53,090 nt of DNA from Chloroflexota bacterium (GTDB taxonomy: Bacteria; Chloroflexota; Dehalococcoidia; JACPPY01). The position numbers and the translations under genes were made by a program. The stretch covers positions 1-53,090 of the forward strand of contig JACPPY010000037.1 in the NCBI GenBank assembly GCA_016190755.1. Reading direction: 5' to 3'. The notes under the pieces are model-generated. The model saw nothing but the letters and a program-made list of their open reading frames with translations. It was not told where the DNA came from and ran no database searches. Shown here one piece after another: positions 8,153-17,573 of the stretch. Each line of letters begins with the position of its first letter. Positions within the stretch are counted from its first letter, which is position 1.

Positions 8153-8632
8153 TCAATATCCTAGCAAGGCGAAAATCAACCCCTGGTATAGGCTGATATG
8201 CAGGACGCGTTGAAATACGCTATAGATGATCAATGGGATCAGGACGGCAAAAGCAACGCTGATCAACCACATTGTGCCATGCCTTTTCATATAGGTGAGG
8301 ATGAACAAGGGAATAGCTACCAAAAACCCCACCAGCCAAATGCCAAGGGCGAAGGCCATTATCCATCCCCCACCGACCAGATATGCCCTGGAGTCCTTTG
8401 TTTCTCTTTCTGCCGACTCATTGTCACGGACAGTCTTGGTTGCCGTGCTTTGTACGCCATTCGCCGCTATTTCTTTCCACAAGGCTACGCCAGTGAGAAT
8501 AAAAACGGCGCCGCTGATGATTATGGGCATGACCTTAGAAGTAAAATATTGCATCCCCAACGAGAAACCTATGACTGCAAGCATCAGCGCCATTATGGCG
8601 ATATAGCAATAAGAGATGCCCCTTAGTTTCAT
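8153..8632 (-). CDS. tctB: Tripartite tricarboxylate transporter small membrane subunit TctB
   Basis: 159 aa with four hydrophobic segments (about residues 10-28, 33-52, 85-110 and 118-155) separated by a charged cytoplasmic loop, the usual TctB layout. TctB works with the large permease TctA and the lipoprotein TctC in secondary uptake of carboxylates driven by an ion gradient. Its ATG overlaps the tctA stop codon by 4 bases. Sequence similarity within TctB is weak, so the call rests on topology and position. Confidence 0.8.
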   Translation of the reverse strand: MKLRGISYCYIAIMALMLAVIGFSLGMQYFTSKVMPIIISGAVFILTGVALWKEIAANGVQSTATKTVRDNESAERETKDSRAYLVGGGWIMAFALGIWLVGFLVAIPLFILTYMKRHGTMWLISVAFAVLIPLIIYSVFQRVLHISLYQGLIFALLGY

Positions 8633-10119
8633 GCGCCGCTGAATCCTTTCCTACGCCGGAGCGCCTTCCTTACTGGTTTGAAGCCGAAAAGCACAATAAT
8701 GACGAAAATCAGGCTCAGGCTAATAGGACTCAGGAAGAATAGGAGGCCGTTGGCCTGGGTAGCGAGGAAAACGTTTTGCTCAAACAGAGGCCCGAGAATA
8801 TAACCCAAAAGAAACGTTATCCTGTTGAGGCCAAATCTTGCCATGACTAACCCGATTAGACCAAAGACGAGGAGCATAACAATGTCGTAGATACGCTCGG
8901 CGAAAGCAAACGTTCCGATAAATATGATAACCACGATCAGCGGAACCAAAATGCGACTTGGGATTGTGGCTACCTTAGCCAAGTGCGGGGCCGCAAGCAG
9001 GCAGACGATTGCGGCAATCGTACCGGCCGTGGCGATGACCAATATCAGAGTCACTGAAAGGTCCAGGTGCCTCGTTACCATCTCCGGCCCTGGCACTAAT
9101 CCCACCAGCATCATCGCTGCCAGATAAAGGACCATCTCAGCGCTACCCGGTACTCCTAGAGCCAAAGTGGTCAATAATGCCCCACCCTCCTTGGCGTTGT
9201 TAGCGGTCTCAGGGGCGACTACGCCCTCCACTGTTCCCGTTCCAAATTTTTCAGGGTGTTTTGACGTTGCTTTAGCCTGGCCATAAGCAAAGAATGAGGC
9301 AACCATAGCCCCCAGGCCGGGGATGACGCCGACGATGAAACCCATTACAGCGGAGCGCAGGGTCAACGCCCGGTGACGGAAAACATCCTGGCCCCCCTCA
9401 AGCACGGCCCGCATTCCAGTATTCACTACCGGACTTTTGGCTATCGTCCCGCCCCTTGTCAGATCAATTACCTCAGGTATCGCGAATAAACCCATAGTAA
9501 GAGCGATTAAGCCAATGCCGTCGTATAGATACATGCTACCAAATGTGAAGCGCGGGACACCTGTTACGTTTTGGATCCCGACGAAAGAGATGAGTATACC
9601 GAGGAAGCCGCTGATCAGACTCTTAAGCATGTTGCCTGAGCCCAGCACCGCGATGAACGCCAGGCCCATCAATATCAAAAACACCATCTCCGCGGAGCCC
9701 ACAGCCATCACGATATACAGCATCAGAGGGAGCATCAATAAGGCGAGAATTACCGACAAGAACCCCCCCACCAAACTGGCCATTAGTCCGGCACCAAGGG
9801 CACGACCGGCCTCTCCTTTCTGAGCCATCGGATGGCCGTCCAAAAGTGTGGCTGTATTAGCGCCTTCCCCCGGTATGTTCAGCAAAACGGCGGTAATGCA
9901 GCCACCCGTAGCCGTAGCGGACGAGATACCAACCAGGAGGGGGAGAGCCTGCATCGGAGTCATCCTGAAGATGAAGGGCATAGCTAGAGAGTATGCTAGC
10001 ATGGAACCGATCCCAGGCATGATTCCAACGATGAGCCCGATCATAGCTCCCACGAGGGAATATATCCATATGTCGGGACTACTGAAGTTGTGTAAGGACG
10101 CAAAAAATGCCTCTAACAT
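8629..10119 (-). CDS. tctA: Tripartite tricarboxylate transporter large permease TctA
   Basis: 496 aa, about 10-12 membrane helices. The diagnostic TctA motif near residue 30 (GLIVGIMPGIG) is present, and a second copy of the repeat appears near residue 265 (GFIVGVIPGLGAM), reflecting the internal duplication of the family. It forms the transport channel for a di- or tricarboxylate or aromatic acid delivered by TctC. It is separated from tctC by a flavoprotein-ferredoxin pair, which is unusual: tctCBA genes normally lie together. The substrate cannot be read from sequence. Confidence 0.92.
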   Translation of the reverse strand: MLEAFFASLHNFSSPDIWIYSLVGAMIGLIVGIMPGIGSMLAYSLAMPFIFRMTPMQALPLLVGISSATATGGCITAVLLNIPGEGANTATLLDGHPMAQKGEAGRALGAGLMASLVGGFLSVILALLMLPLMLYIVMAVGSAEMVFLILMGLAFIAVLGSGNMLKSLISGFLGILISFVGIQNVTGVPRFTFGSMYLYDGIGLIALTMGLFAIPEVIDLTRGGTIAKSPVVNTGMRAVLEGGQDVFRHRALTLRSAVMGFIVGVIPGLGAMVASFFAYGQAKATSKHPEKFGTGTVEGVVAPETANNAKEGGALLTTLALGVPGSAEMVLYLAAMMLVGLVPGPEMVTRHLDLSVTLILVIATAGTIAAIVCLLAAPHLAKVATIPSRILVPLIVVIIFIGTFAFAERIYDIVMLLVFGLIGLVMARFGLNRITFLLGYILGPLFEQNVFLATQANGLLFFLSPISLSLIFVIIVLFGFKPVRKALRRRKGFSGA

Positions 10120-10244
10120 CGCCTGGCCAAACTCCTTGTGACAGAGGAGGCGGGCGCCACGCTAATGATCAATTCCTCTCCCCTTACTGTATTCCTCTTG
10201 GAAGCCTTCAAACCCACCGGTGAACACCGTGAAAGAAGTGAATT

Positions 10245-10436
10245 CTACTTTCCTTGGTCCATAGATATGGCGTCCGAAGGACAGCAACTCAGGCACTCCC
10301 GACAAAAGATACAGTTAGAGGCGTCAGAAACCTCGGCCTTACCCATCTCATCCAGGACCAAATTGTTTTGACCACAGCTATTTACGCAAATCCCGCAGCC
10401 GGTGCACTTTTCCTTATCTATCACTATGTGGGCCAC
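10245..10436 (-). CDS. Small 2[4Fe-4S] ferredoxin paired with the flavoprotein
   Basis: 63 aa ferredoxin with Cys11, 14, 17, 21 and Cys42, 45, 48, 52. It starts 3 bases after the flavoprotein stop, so the two are certainly co-transcribed and probably form one enzyme. The first motif ends CVNSCGQN, without the usual proline after the last cysteine, as in ferredoxins that serve as subunits. It probably feeds low-potential electrons to the flavin of the neighbouring subunit. A second pair of the same kind lies at 21.2-23.2 kb. Confidence 0.88.
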   Translation of the reverse strand: MAHIVIDKEKCTGCGICVNSCGQNNLVLDEMGKAEVSDASNCIFCRECLSCCPSDAISMDQGK

Positions 10437-10439
10437 AGG

Positions 10440-12023
10440 CTAATTCCAGGTCTTCTCCGCTGAACCGTTGCGAGCGGCGATACGTCCGGAGGTGAAGCAT
10501 TCGCTCACGTTCCCTTGAGTTTCATAGACATGCCCGAACAGGGAACCAAGCTCCCCAACAGCGTACAGCCTTGGAATCGCATTGCCGAAACTGTCAAGGA
10601 CCTGTTGCCTGGCGTTATGTACCGGCCCGCCCTGAGTATTGGTTATCATCGGCCAAACCTTTACAGCATAGAATGGCGGCGTGCTGACGGGCCCGAAGAA
10701 AGACCTGGGTCCCCGTAAGAAATCCGGGTCCGTTTTCCCCGAGGCAACAGTGTCATTCCATTTGGTAACTGTATTTTCCAGGCGATCATCACTCATCAAG
10801 CCATCGTTTTGGGGATCGGCTTTGATCATGGCTGCCAGCTCGTTTAGCGTAGCAGCTTTAAGGATCCATCCCTTCTTTATCTCTTCCGTGTTGTCTCTGC
10901 TCCACACGTATGGGTTCCAGCTTAGCCCGGATGTTCCTAAAGCCCTAAGCTTTCTACCCTCTTCATCGAAGATGATCCAGCTCGGTATTCGGGGATAGCC
11001 AGTAGCTCCCTCCCTATAGAATGGAGCCAGCCACAAGTTGCCATCAAAAAGCTCCATGGGCCTATGATTAAGGTCCTGAGGCATAGGGGCCAGCTCATTC
11101 ATGTACCTTTTCCCCCACTTATCCACGACAATCCAGGGCACCTTGCGCTCTCTCCCGTAGCGGCCGCTTGGCCCGCCGCCCATGCCGTGCCGAATGCCGA
11201 TCCTGCCGAGTTCTGGGAACCAGAAACCGTATGAGCCGTGAATGTGCCACATGTGCCAGAGACCTGCTCCCACCTTTTGCGCCATCCGGATTCCGTCGCC
11301 GGTGTTACTCGTATGGCACATTGAAATCCAGCCGATCCCTTGTGTAAACTGTTGTCTCAGCCCTTCGTCTTGTTCGAAGCCGCCACAAGCCAGGATCACT
11401 GCCTTTGTGCACTTGATCGTTATTCGCCCGCTCGCCTGTCGAGCCGCCACACCCACGATCTGCCCGCTCATTTCATCCTGAACAAGCTCTGTGGCCGGGG
11501 TAGAAAACATGACCGGGACCCTTCTCGCCTCAATATTATCCATCAGCACCTTGATCAGCAAAGTCCCACCTGTAGGATTACTGGGGTACCATGGGAAGTT
11601 GACGAACCCAGGAACATTAGATATCACGAGCAACGATAGGCCGTCTCTACCCGGATGATCAAAAACGCCAGAGCCAAGCTCCGCACCACGTACTGCGTAT
11701 TCAGCGCCATCAACCGCGACCAACCTCTTGATGTAATCAAGATGCTTGTGAGCCTCTTCACAGAAAGCCTGGATGACATCGTCAGGCGTCCTGCCGCCGC
11801 AGCTTAGCCTTATGTAGGTGTACGCTTTATCAACGTCGTTAGCGAAGAGGAGGTTTCCGCCTGAAGCCGGTGAGCAGCCCGCCGGATGGGCTTCTTTCTC
11901 GATTATGAGAACTTTGGCCCCCAGGTCGTGGGAATCTATGGCAGCGGCTGCTCCTGCGAAGCCGCACCCTACTACCAGGACCTCGGTTTCGGTGTCCCAG
12001 GCAGAAACCTCGCCCTTACGCAT
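10440..12023 (-). CDS. Fumarate-reductase/urocanate-reductase-like FAD flavoprotein
   Basis: 527 aa FAD_binding_2 family protein. The dinucleotide motif VVGCGFAGAA lies at residues 17-26, an ILACGGFEQD motif in the middle, and a C-terminal LYAVGEL segment closes the FAD site. Relatives reduce or dehydrogenate C=C bonds next to carbonyl or carboxyl groups (fumarate, urocanate, 3-ketosteroids). No heme-binding CXXCH and no signal peptide are present, unlike periplasmic flavocytochrome c, so it should act in the cytoplasm with the adjacent ferredoxin. The frame is open to a TTG at 12098, which would overlap tctC by 23 bases without a ribosome binding site. I prefer the ATG at 12023 (weak GUAGG upstream). 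Its position inside a tct operon suggests it acts on the imported compound. Confidence 0.85.
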   Translation of the reverse strand: MRKGEVSAWDTETEVLVVGCGFAGAAAAIDSHDLGAKVLIIEKEAHPAGCSPASGGNLLFANDVDKAYTYIRLSCGGRTPDDVIQAFCEEAHKHLDYIKRLVAVDGAEYAVRGAELGSGVFDHPGRDGLSLLVISNVPGFVNFPWYPSNPTGGTLLIKVLMDNIEARRVPVMFSTPATELVQDEMSGQIVGVAARQASGRITIKCTKAVILACGGFEQDEGLRQQFTQGIGWISMCHTSNTGDGIRMAQKVGAGLWHMWHIHGSYGFWFPELGRIGIRHGMGGGPSGRYGRERKVPWIVVDKWGKRYMNELAPMPQDLNHRPMELFDGNLWLAPFYREGATGYPRIPSWIIFDEEGRKLRALGTSGLSWNPYVWSRDNTEEIKKGWILKAATLNELAAMIKADPQNDGLMSDDRLENTVTKWNDTVASGKTDPDFLRGPRSFFGPVSTPPFYAVKVWPMITNTQGGPVHNARQQVLDSFGNAIPRLYAVGELGSLFGHVYETQGNVSECFTSGRIAARNGSAEKTWN

Positions 12024-12075
12024 GATGTTGCCTACGTTTGCTCTGAACGTATTTTTCACAACTAATGGTACTTTG

Positions 12076-13125
12076 CTATTTCTGCGCGTATCCGTCAACC
12101 AACTTGAGCATGTTGGTTACGACTTCAGGCGGCAGACCCGTCACCTTGCCTACCCTCGCGATCACGTTATCGCTCGTCAGGGGTTTAGGCCAGTCACTCC
12201 ACCGCAGTTTTGCCGTTTTCACAAAACCGTCCATCGCCACGATCTTGCTGAAAGCGTCGCGTAAGTAAGTAACTTTATCGGCTGGCAGGCCGGGTGGAGC
12301 AAAAATCACTTTGACCGCCGATGTAGCGAACATGAAGTCCAATAGCTGCTGGTCTTGCGGGGAGACTTTCGGAAGAAGCTCTGCAATTGTTGGCACGTCA
12401 GGATACAGAGGGCTTCTTTCCTGAGAGAACACCATCAACGGCTGTTCCCTGGCAAATTTCTTGTTGATCAGGTCTTGAACAGCGGACATCTCGGCTGTGA
12501 GGTAGTCTATCTCTCCCCTGCCCAGGGCCAAACCTGATTTCGAGGTGCCGCCATAGCCGGCGACCATCCGGGCGTTCTTTAGCTTGAAAAGCTCGGCGGT
12601 CAATGACCCCATTAGTCCCTGGGTGGCTGTTGGCGTGTCAGCTCCGAATTTGAGCCCTTCCACTCCTTGCAGTTCTTTCATTGACTTGTAAGGGAGCTTC
12701 GAACTCAGAGCAAGGGCGTTGGTAGAGGACGCAAATCCACCCAACCACGTATACTTGTCCATCGTGTATTCAACGCCCGGTTCCTTAAAAACCTGCCCGA
12801 AAAGCATAACTGGAAGATCATCGATACCCAGGGTGAGCCCATCGGGCTTGGCTTTGAACACGGTGTTTTTACCCTGTGTGCCGCCTCCACCCGTTATGTT
12901 CTTAACTATCATGGAACCACCGGTAACGTCCGACCAGAAAGAGGCGAATGTTCGGGCACCATAATCGTTTCCACCGCCTGGTTCATATGAGACCACGATA
13001 GTCGCGGTGTTGTTCTTATAGAAGTCCGCCACGCTCACCGGAGCCGGTTTTGACTGCGCACAGGCACCTAGAACTACCGTCAAGGCCAGGATCACCGCCA
13101 CAATTAAAATGGATATCCTTCGCAT
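12076..13125 (-). CDS. tctC: Tripartite tricarboxylate transporter substrate-binding lipoprotein TctC
   Basis: 349 aa. A lipoprotein signal peptide ends in LGAC with the lipidated cysteine at residue 22, so the mature protein is anchored outside the membrane. The rest is a Bug/TctC-type two-lobed binding protein with the early VSYEPGGGNDYGAR segment that lines the carboxylate site and a GGGGTQGKN loop. It captures the substrate for TctAB. It lies 48 bases downstream of the UbiD-like gene and just before the flavoprotein, linking uptake with decarboxylation and reduction. The start has GGAAGGAG upstream. Confidence 0.9.
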   Translation of the reverse strand: MRRISILIVAVILALTVVLGACAQSKPAPVSVADFYKNNTATIVVSYEPGGGNDYGARTFASFWSDVTGGSMIVKNITGGGGTQGKNTVFKAKPDGLTLGIDDLPVMLFGQVFKEPGVEYTMDKYTWLGGFASSTNALALSSKLPYKSMKELQGVEGLKFGADTPTATQGLMGSLTAELFKLKNARMVAGYGGTSKSGLALGRGEIDYLTAEMSAVQDLINKKFAREQPLMVFSQERSPLYPDVPTIAELLPKVSPQDQQLLDFMFATSAVKVIFAPPGLPADKVTYLRDAFSKIVAMDGFVKTAKLRWSDWPKPLTSDNVIARVGKVTGLPPEVVTNMLKLVDGYAQK

Positions 13126-13173
13126 TTATATACTCTCCTTCCACCCAGATATTCAGGGGCAAGATGTGATTAA

Positions 13174-14769
13174 CTATTTGCCTTCTTTGTCCAGATATAT
13201 CCTCTCTTTTTTAGCTAGCTTCTCTCCCGTCTGGTAATGTTCTCCTTTCAATGCAAGTTCGGCTTCCTCTTCATTCTCTTCAGACCAGCCGCCGAGGGTG
13301 TACCCATGCCACGGGGTTTTCGGATTTAGCTGAGGCAAGCCCTCTTTCTCCCAGATCTGCTTGGCCTCTTCCATGAATTCTTTCCGGGGCAATGATACCG
13401 GCGGATAGGGAAACTTGATCGTGGCATCTATCAGAAGCGCTGAGCCGCCGGACAGGCCAGGCGTCGGCTCCGGAATTTTGCGGTTGATCGAGGGGTCGAG
13501 AAAGGGTGGTGTCACCCCCTCGATAATGCGCACGTCCTTGTGCGGCTGGACCCGAAAGCTCATTGCCCAATTGACCGAATCGGCCTCGCGAGGATCGATA
13601 TCTTCGTCAACAACGATAACAAATTTGCGTTTCGGGTCTTTGGTCAGCACAGCGTACAATGCCTGCCATGGTTGAGCGGCATCAATCTTTTTCATCTTAA
13701 TAACGCAGTAAGGCACGCAGCCACAGGATTCATGCTGAGCTACATCCAGGACCGGAAGACCGCAGTCATAACGCAGGAATTTGTATAAAGCAGCCCCTTT
13801 TCCCAAATGCCTTAATTTACTGCTCTCGCTCGGAGGGAATTGACTGATAAAAGCGTTGTAGATGGCATCGCGGCGATGAGTGATACACGTGACGTTAAAA
13901 TAGGGCTGGATCATCTCTGTCCCCATGTAGCCGCTGAATTCCCCGAAAGGTGCTTCCCGTTCCAGAGAGTCGGTCGGAGAGATGCCTTCGATCACGATTT
14001 CAGCGGTAGCTGGGACCTCCAGATCAACCGTCTTGCATTTGACAAGCTCCAGAGGCTCACCGGCAATACCTCCAGACACGCCAAGCTCGTCGGTCCCGTA
14101 AGGAAACCTTGTACAGGCGGCATAGCCAACTGCTGGACTGGCTCCTATAACTATAGCTGCCTGTAACGGCTTCTTCTGCTGCCGGCACTTTTCCCAGTGA
14201 ACGCGTAGGTGCTGAGGAAACGTCACCTGGATGCCGGTCCTGGTGTTGCTCTTGATCATGGCCCGGTAGACGCCTACGTTGCGGATCCCAGTTTCCGGGT
14301 CCTTGGTAACCCAGCAAGGGGCTGAAAGATAGGGGGCGTTGTCAAACCCCGGTGTGGAGATTGGAACAGGAATCTCGCTCAGCCCCCCGGCTTCCAACAG
14401 CCTGTCACCGATGTGTACCTCTTCATGGACGAGACCGGTTTTAACCATCCTGGGCTCAACAGGATGAAGCTGCGCCTGAGCCCACTTTTCGACGATCTTG
14501 TCAGGTTCACACTTCATCCCAATCGCGTACACATCGGTGGAGGCAGCATGGGCCGCCACCAGAACGGGCATTTTGTACTTTTTGCCCTTGGCATCAACCA
14601 CATTTTCGAATAGGAAGGCTTTCCTCTCTTTTTCAGGGAGGCCTCGGAACTGCCACCTTACCAATGGCATTAGCTGTGTATCTTTGTTTATTTCTCGCCT
14701 GATCCTGACCAGCTTGTTGTTTTTCTCCAGGGCATCAATGTATTCTCTCAGGTCTTTGTAGTATGACAC
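13174..14769 (-). CDS. UbiD-family (prenylated-FMN) decarboxylase, first copy
   Basis: 531 aa, the usual size for UbiD/Fdc-type enzymes. The active-site strand EREAPFGEFSGY (residues 270-281) supplies Glu272 and Glu277, with the family spacing of the catalytic glutamates. Arg169 in GVYRAM fits the catalytic arginine. The enzyme should need prenyl-FMN made by a UbiX flavin prenyltransferase; no ubiX is in the window. It would decarboxylate, or carboxylate, an aromatic or alpha,beta-unsaturated acid. GTG start at 14769 with GAGGGAGG upstream. It is the first gene after a promoter and leads the tctC-flavoprotein-ferredoxin-tctAB group, suggesting that the imported acid or its reduction product is the substrate. 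Confidence 0.88.
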   Translation of the reverse strand: MSYYKDLREYIDALEKNNKLVRIRREINKDTQLMPLVRWQFRGLPEKERKAFLFENVVDAKGKKYKMPVLVAAHAASTDVYAIGMKCEPDKIVEKWAQAQLHPVEPRMVKTGLVHEEVHIGDRLLEAGGLSEIPVPISTPGFDNAPYLSAPCWVTKDPETGIRNVGVYRAMIKSNTRTGIQVTFPQHLRVHWEKCRQQKKPLQAAIVIGASPAVGYAACTRFPYGTDELGVSGGIAGEPLELVKCKTVDLEVPATAEIVIEGISPTDSLEREAPFGEFSGYMGTEMIQPYFNVTCITHRRDAIYNAFISQFPPSESSKLRHLGKGAALYKFLRYDCGLPVLDVAQHESCGCVPYCVIKMKKIDAAQPWQALYAVLTKDPKRKFVIVVDEDIDPREADSVNWAMSFRVQPHKDVRIIEGVTPPFLDPSINRKIPEPTPGLSGGSALLIDATIKFPYPPVSLPRKEFMEEAKQIWEKEGLPQLNPKTPWHGYTLGGWSEENEEEAELALKGEHYQTGEKLAKKERIYLDKEGK

Positions 14770-14940
14770 TCAACAGCCTCCCTCTAGTGTCCAAAAACGC
14801 TGACAACTGTCTGGTAACGCTTTTTGCGGGAGTCCAGGACAGGAGTTTTCCTCGCAGGTATGTGACGCTTCTGGTGCCATGCAATGCGTTGCGTGAAGTA
14901 ACGGCTAACACTCTTGTCAAAAATCGGGAATATTGGTGAA

Positions 14941-14969
14941 AAGATATCACATGACCTGATACCTGTCAA
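14941..14969 (-). promoter_or_regulatory. Promoter upstream of the UbiD-tct operon
   Basis: TTGACA (14964-14969) and TATCTT (14941-14946) are separated by 17 bases. Transcription would start near 14934 and give a leader of about 165 bases before the GTG at 14769. No operator-like repeat is obvious in the leader. Confidence 0.55.
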
Positions 14970-14998
14970 TAGAGGCTTGCCCGCAATAACGGGTTGCT

Positions 14999-15181
14999 CT
15001 ACGGTCTGCTTGTTGGCCGGGCCTTTTTTATCCGGCAGGCCAGTGCTTTCAACTCCGGATATCCTGTCACCGGGTCACGAGGCTCCAGGGCGGTCAGCAC
15101 GTTGGCGTTGATACCGCACACCTGGAAGCAGAGCATGCAAACCGTCTTCTCGGTCCTGGCCTCGTTCGACGTCGATACCAT
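14999..15181 (-). pseudogene. Internally deleted remnant of a molybdopterin oxidoreductase (60 codons)
   Basis: An ATG at 15181 behind a strong AAAGGAG opens 60 codons. They begin like the [4Fe-4S] N-terminus of a molybdopterin enzyme (VCMLCFQVCGINAN) and pass directly into the extreme C-terminus of the same family (EPRDPVTGYPELKALAC). The intact gene at 267-2357 has the matching segments TICLLCTEKCGI and DEARDPVSGYPG about 630 residues apart. The reading frame is kept across the junction. The product cannot bind the cofactor. It sits 25 bases after the flavoenzyme gene. Either a real deletion or a collapsed assembly would explain it. Confidence 0.8.
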
Positions 15182-15206
15182 CCAAAGCTCCTTTACCCAG
15201 CAATGG

Positions 15207-17420
15207 TTATCCTGAACTCGATTTCTTGGGGAACATGCCGCACTGGAGGCACCTGTCTGCCTCGCATAGCGCTGGCATCTCCCCAAGACCAAGCTCCACT
15301 TTCGGAAACCCTGGCGATCTTTCATTGACGGCCACATATGGCACATTCTGCCGGTCGCGTTTTTTAAATCGGGCTAGATCGATCGATCCAATATCGATGA
15401 TATTGGGTGGAGGTTCTTCAGGAGAGGAGGTGCTCCCTCGCAGATATCGATCAATAGCTAAGCCTTCCCTGCGGCCTGAGGCTATGGCTTCGATTACTGT
15501 GCGCGGACCGCTGATCACGTCGCCCGCAGCGAATATACCCTCTGCCACGGCCCCCGGAAAACCTTTCTTGGTGCCAAACTTTCCATTTCCAGACATGGAG
15601 ATGCCTATATCCTTGAGGAACGTATTATCCGGGATTTGTTTCATGAAGGAATCAAAATGGTCTGCCTTGTCCTTCCAGTGGACATTTAATTGCAGTTCCT
15701 TTGGAGCGCCCGTTGCGATAAGGACCGCACGGTAATCCTTCTGTATGAGGCTATCAATTGTCAGGCCACTCTCACCTACTGGACTGTCAAGTCTTAACTC
15801 AACCCCCAGTTTGAGAATCGCATCGACCTCGGTCTCAACGATATGTGGGGGCAGAAGATAGTCCGGAATACCAACCTTCAGCATGCCGCCGGCAAATGGC
15901 AGGGCTTCGAAGATAGTCACTCCGTAGCCCATTTTGACCAGATAGAAAGCAGCGGTTAAGCCGGCCGGACCGGCGCCGATAATGGCTATGCTTTCCTCCC
16001 GAGAGCGCGGTACCGGCAAAACTTTGGCCATCTCCGGGAGTGCTCGTTCGGCGATAAATCGCTTCAGAGCCTTGATAGCTATGGACTTGTCCAGATGACG
16101 GCGATTACACCTTGCTTCGCAGGGCCTGGGGCAGACCCGGCCCAGCGTCGCCGGGAAAGGGGCCTTCTCCTGGATCAGCCGTGACGACGCCACGTTGTGC
16201 CCTTGGGCTGCCAGATCGATGTAGCCTCTGACATCAATTCCCGCCGGGCAAGCTGCCTGGCAAGGCGGCACAAGTCTCCATGGGGCCGGCGCGTTCTGAG
16301 CTCCTCTGGGCCACTGGATGCAAACGATTTTTTCGTACCTCTCGTCCGCCTCGCTGCAGTAACCGCAGGCGGCGCATCTCACGATTTCGTCCGCATGGCC
16401 TTCCCTCGCTTTAGCGGGCCAGTCCGGGTCGCAGAGTACAACACGGGCCATTCCAACTATATCGGCGCGACCCTGAGCAAGTATCTCCTCTGCCAGGTCA
16501 GGGGTACGAATCTTGCCCGCGGCTACGATGGGAATGACAAAGCCGGCGGCACGTACCGCGCGGAGGACGCCTTCGGCAAGGTAGACCTGCACACCATCCG
16601 GATTCCACCACCGGGGACTCATGCGGTAGCCGCTGTAGCCCGTGCCGGCGAATGGAGGCGAATTGGGCAGCGGCGGAGCAGCGTCTTCGAACCGCTCGCC
16701 CGCCGAGACACTGATGTAGTCCACTCCCGATTTGGCCAAGCGGCAGCCAATACGGCTGCTCTGTAACAAAGTATTGCCTTCCTTGGTGAATTCCTCGCCG
16801 TTGATTCTTACGCCCACAGGGAAATCTCCGCCCACGGTCTCGCGGACGGCGTTCACAACCTCCGTCGGGAGCTTTACTCTGCCCTCGAAGTCGCACCCGT
16901 ACAAGTCTTGCCTCTTGTTGACAAGCGATAGAAATGAAGCTAGGGTAGTGAAGTGCGCCATATGGAGCTCAATGAAATCGAACCCGGCGGCTCTGGCCCG
17001 CACGGCCGCCTGGCTAAACTGCTCCGGTATGATCGCGATCTCTTCCGGTTTCAGGTCCTCAACCTTTTGCCTCCAGCCGCTCCGTGCTACCTTTAAAAAA
17101 TGTAATAGCTGGAGGCCGACCTTCAGGTCTGGGTTAACATCGTGCAGCTCTCTCACAAGTTGTGTAAGACCAGGCACGAACTGGTCGTCGCTGATTCGGA
17201 GGTTGAAGGAGCTCTTCGAGGGCAACACAGCGGCCGCTTCGATTACCATGCTCCCCAGCCCACCCACGGCCATCCTCTTGTACCTCTCTTTGAGGCAATC
17301 AGTAACATGCCCGTCTTCAGCCGCCAGCCGTGTTACCGCTGCTGTGGACATAATGCGATTGGGGAAAACACAGCGCTTAATTCGCAATGATGAAAACAAC
17401 ATCGGATATTTGTACGTCAT
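15207..17420 (-). CDS. Old-yellow-enzyme/2,4-dienoyl-CoA-reductase-like protein fused to a shortened GltD-like domain
   Basis: 737 aa. Residues 1-340 form an FMN-binding TIM barrel of the NADH:flavin oxidoreductase family. Cys349, 352, 355 and 367 form the iron-sulphur site seen in 2,4-dienoyl-CoA reductase relatives. Residues 385-455 are the cysteine-rich N-terminal part of glutamate-synthase small subunits (CQAACPAGID, RVCPRPCEARC). An FAD motif (IIGAGPAGLTAA, about 481) follows, then GIFAAGDV near 628. The NAD(P)H-binding domain that should lie between these two FAD halves is missing: LIATGAPKE at about 570 is followed almost at once by IPDNTFLKDIG. Electrons may therefore come from another donor, or the gene is damaged. 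ATG at 17420 is preferred over an upstream start because GAGAAAGG precedes it. Confidence 0.8.
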   Translation of the reverse strand: MTYKYPMLFSSLRIKRCVFPNRIMSTAAVTRLAAEDGHVTDCLKERYKRMAVGGLGSMVIEAAAVLPSKSSFNLRISDDQFVPGLTQLVRELHDVNPDLKVGLQLLHFLKVARSGWRQKVEDLKPEEIAIIPEQFSQAAVRARAAGFDFIELHMAHFTTLASFLSLVNKRQDLYGCDFEGRVKLPTEVVNAVRETVGGDFPVGVRINGEEFTKEGNTLLQSSRIGCRLAKSGVDYISVSAGERFEDAAPPLPNSPPFAGTGYSGYRMSPRWWNPDGVQVYLAEGVLRAVRAAGFVIPIVAAGKIRTPDLAEEILAQGRADIVGMARVVLCDPDWPAKAREGHADEIVRCAACGYCSEADERYEKIVCIQWPRGAQNAPAPWRLVPPCQAACPAGIDVRGYIDLAAQGHNVASSRLIQEKAPFPATLGRVCPRPCEARCNRRHLDKSIAIKALKRFIAERALPEMAKVLPVPRSREESIAIIGAGPAGLTAAFYLVKMGYGVTIFEALPFAGGMLKVGIPDYLLPPHIVETEVDAILKLGVELRLDSPVGESGLTIDSLIQKDYRAVLIATGAPKELQLNVHWKDKADHFDSFMKQIPDNTFLKDIGISMSGNGKFGTKKGFPGAVAEGIFAAGDVISGPRTVIEAIASGRREGLAIDRYLRGSTSSPEEPPPNIIDIGSIDLARFKKRDRQNVPYVAVNERSPGFPKVELGLGEMPALCEADRCLQCGMFPKKSSSG

Positions 17421-17573
17421 GGTGCCTTTCTCATCCGGGGTGTTCAACCATGGGACGATCACGGTCTGATATTAACCCTGTCCTCGTCGTATAAAGATTA
17501 ACCTTATTGATTGACTGGCTGTTGACTTCTCTGCCCTCATCCGGAGCGCTAGTAGGATGACTTCCTTGTCGGT

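Noticed and set aside
10440-12023. Periplasmic flavocytochrome c fumarate reductase
   Set aside because: No signal peptide and no CXXCH heme sites; a ferredoxin subunit is present instead.
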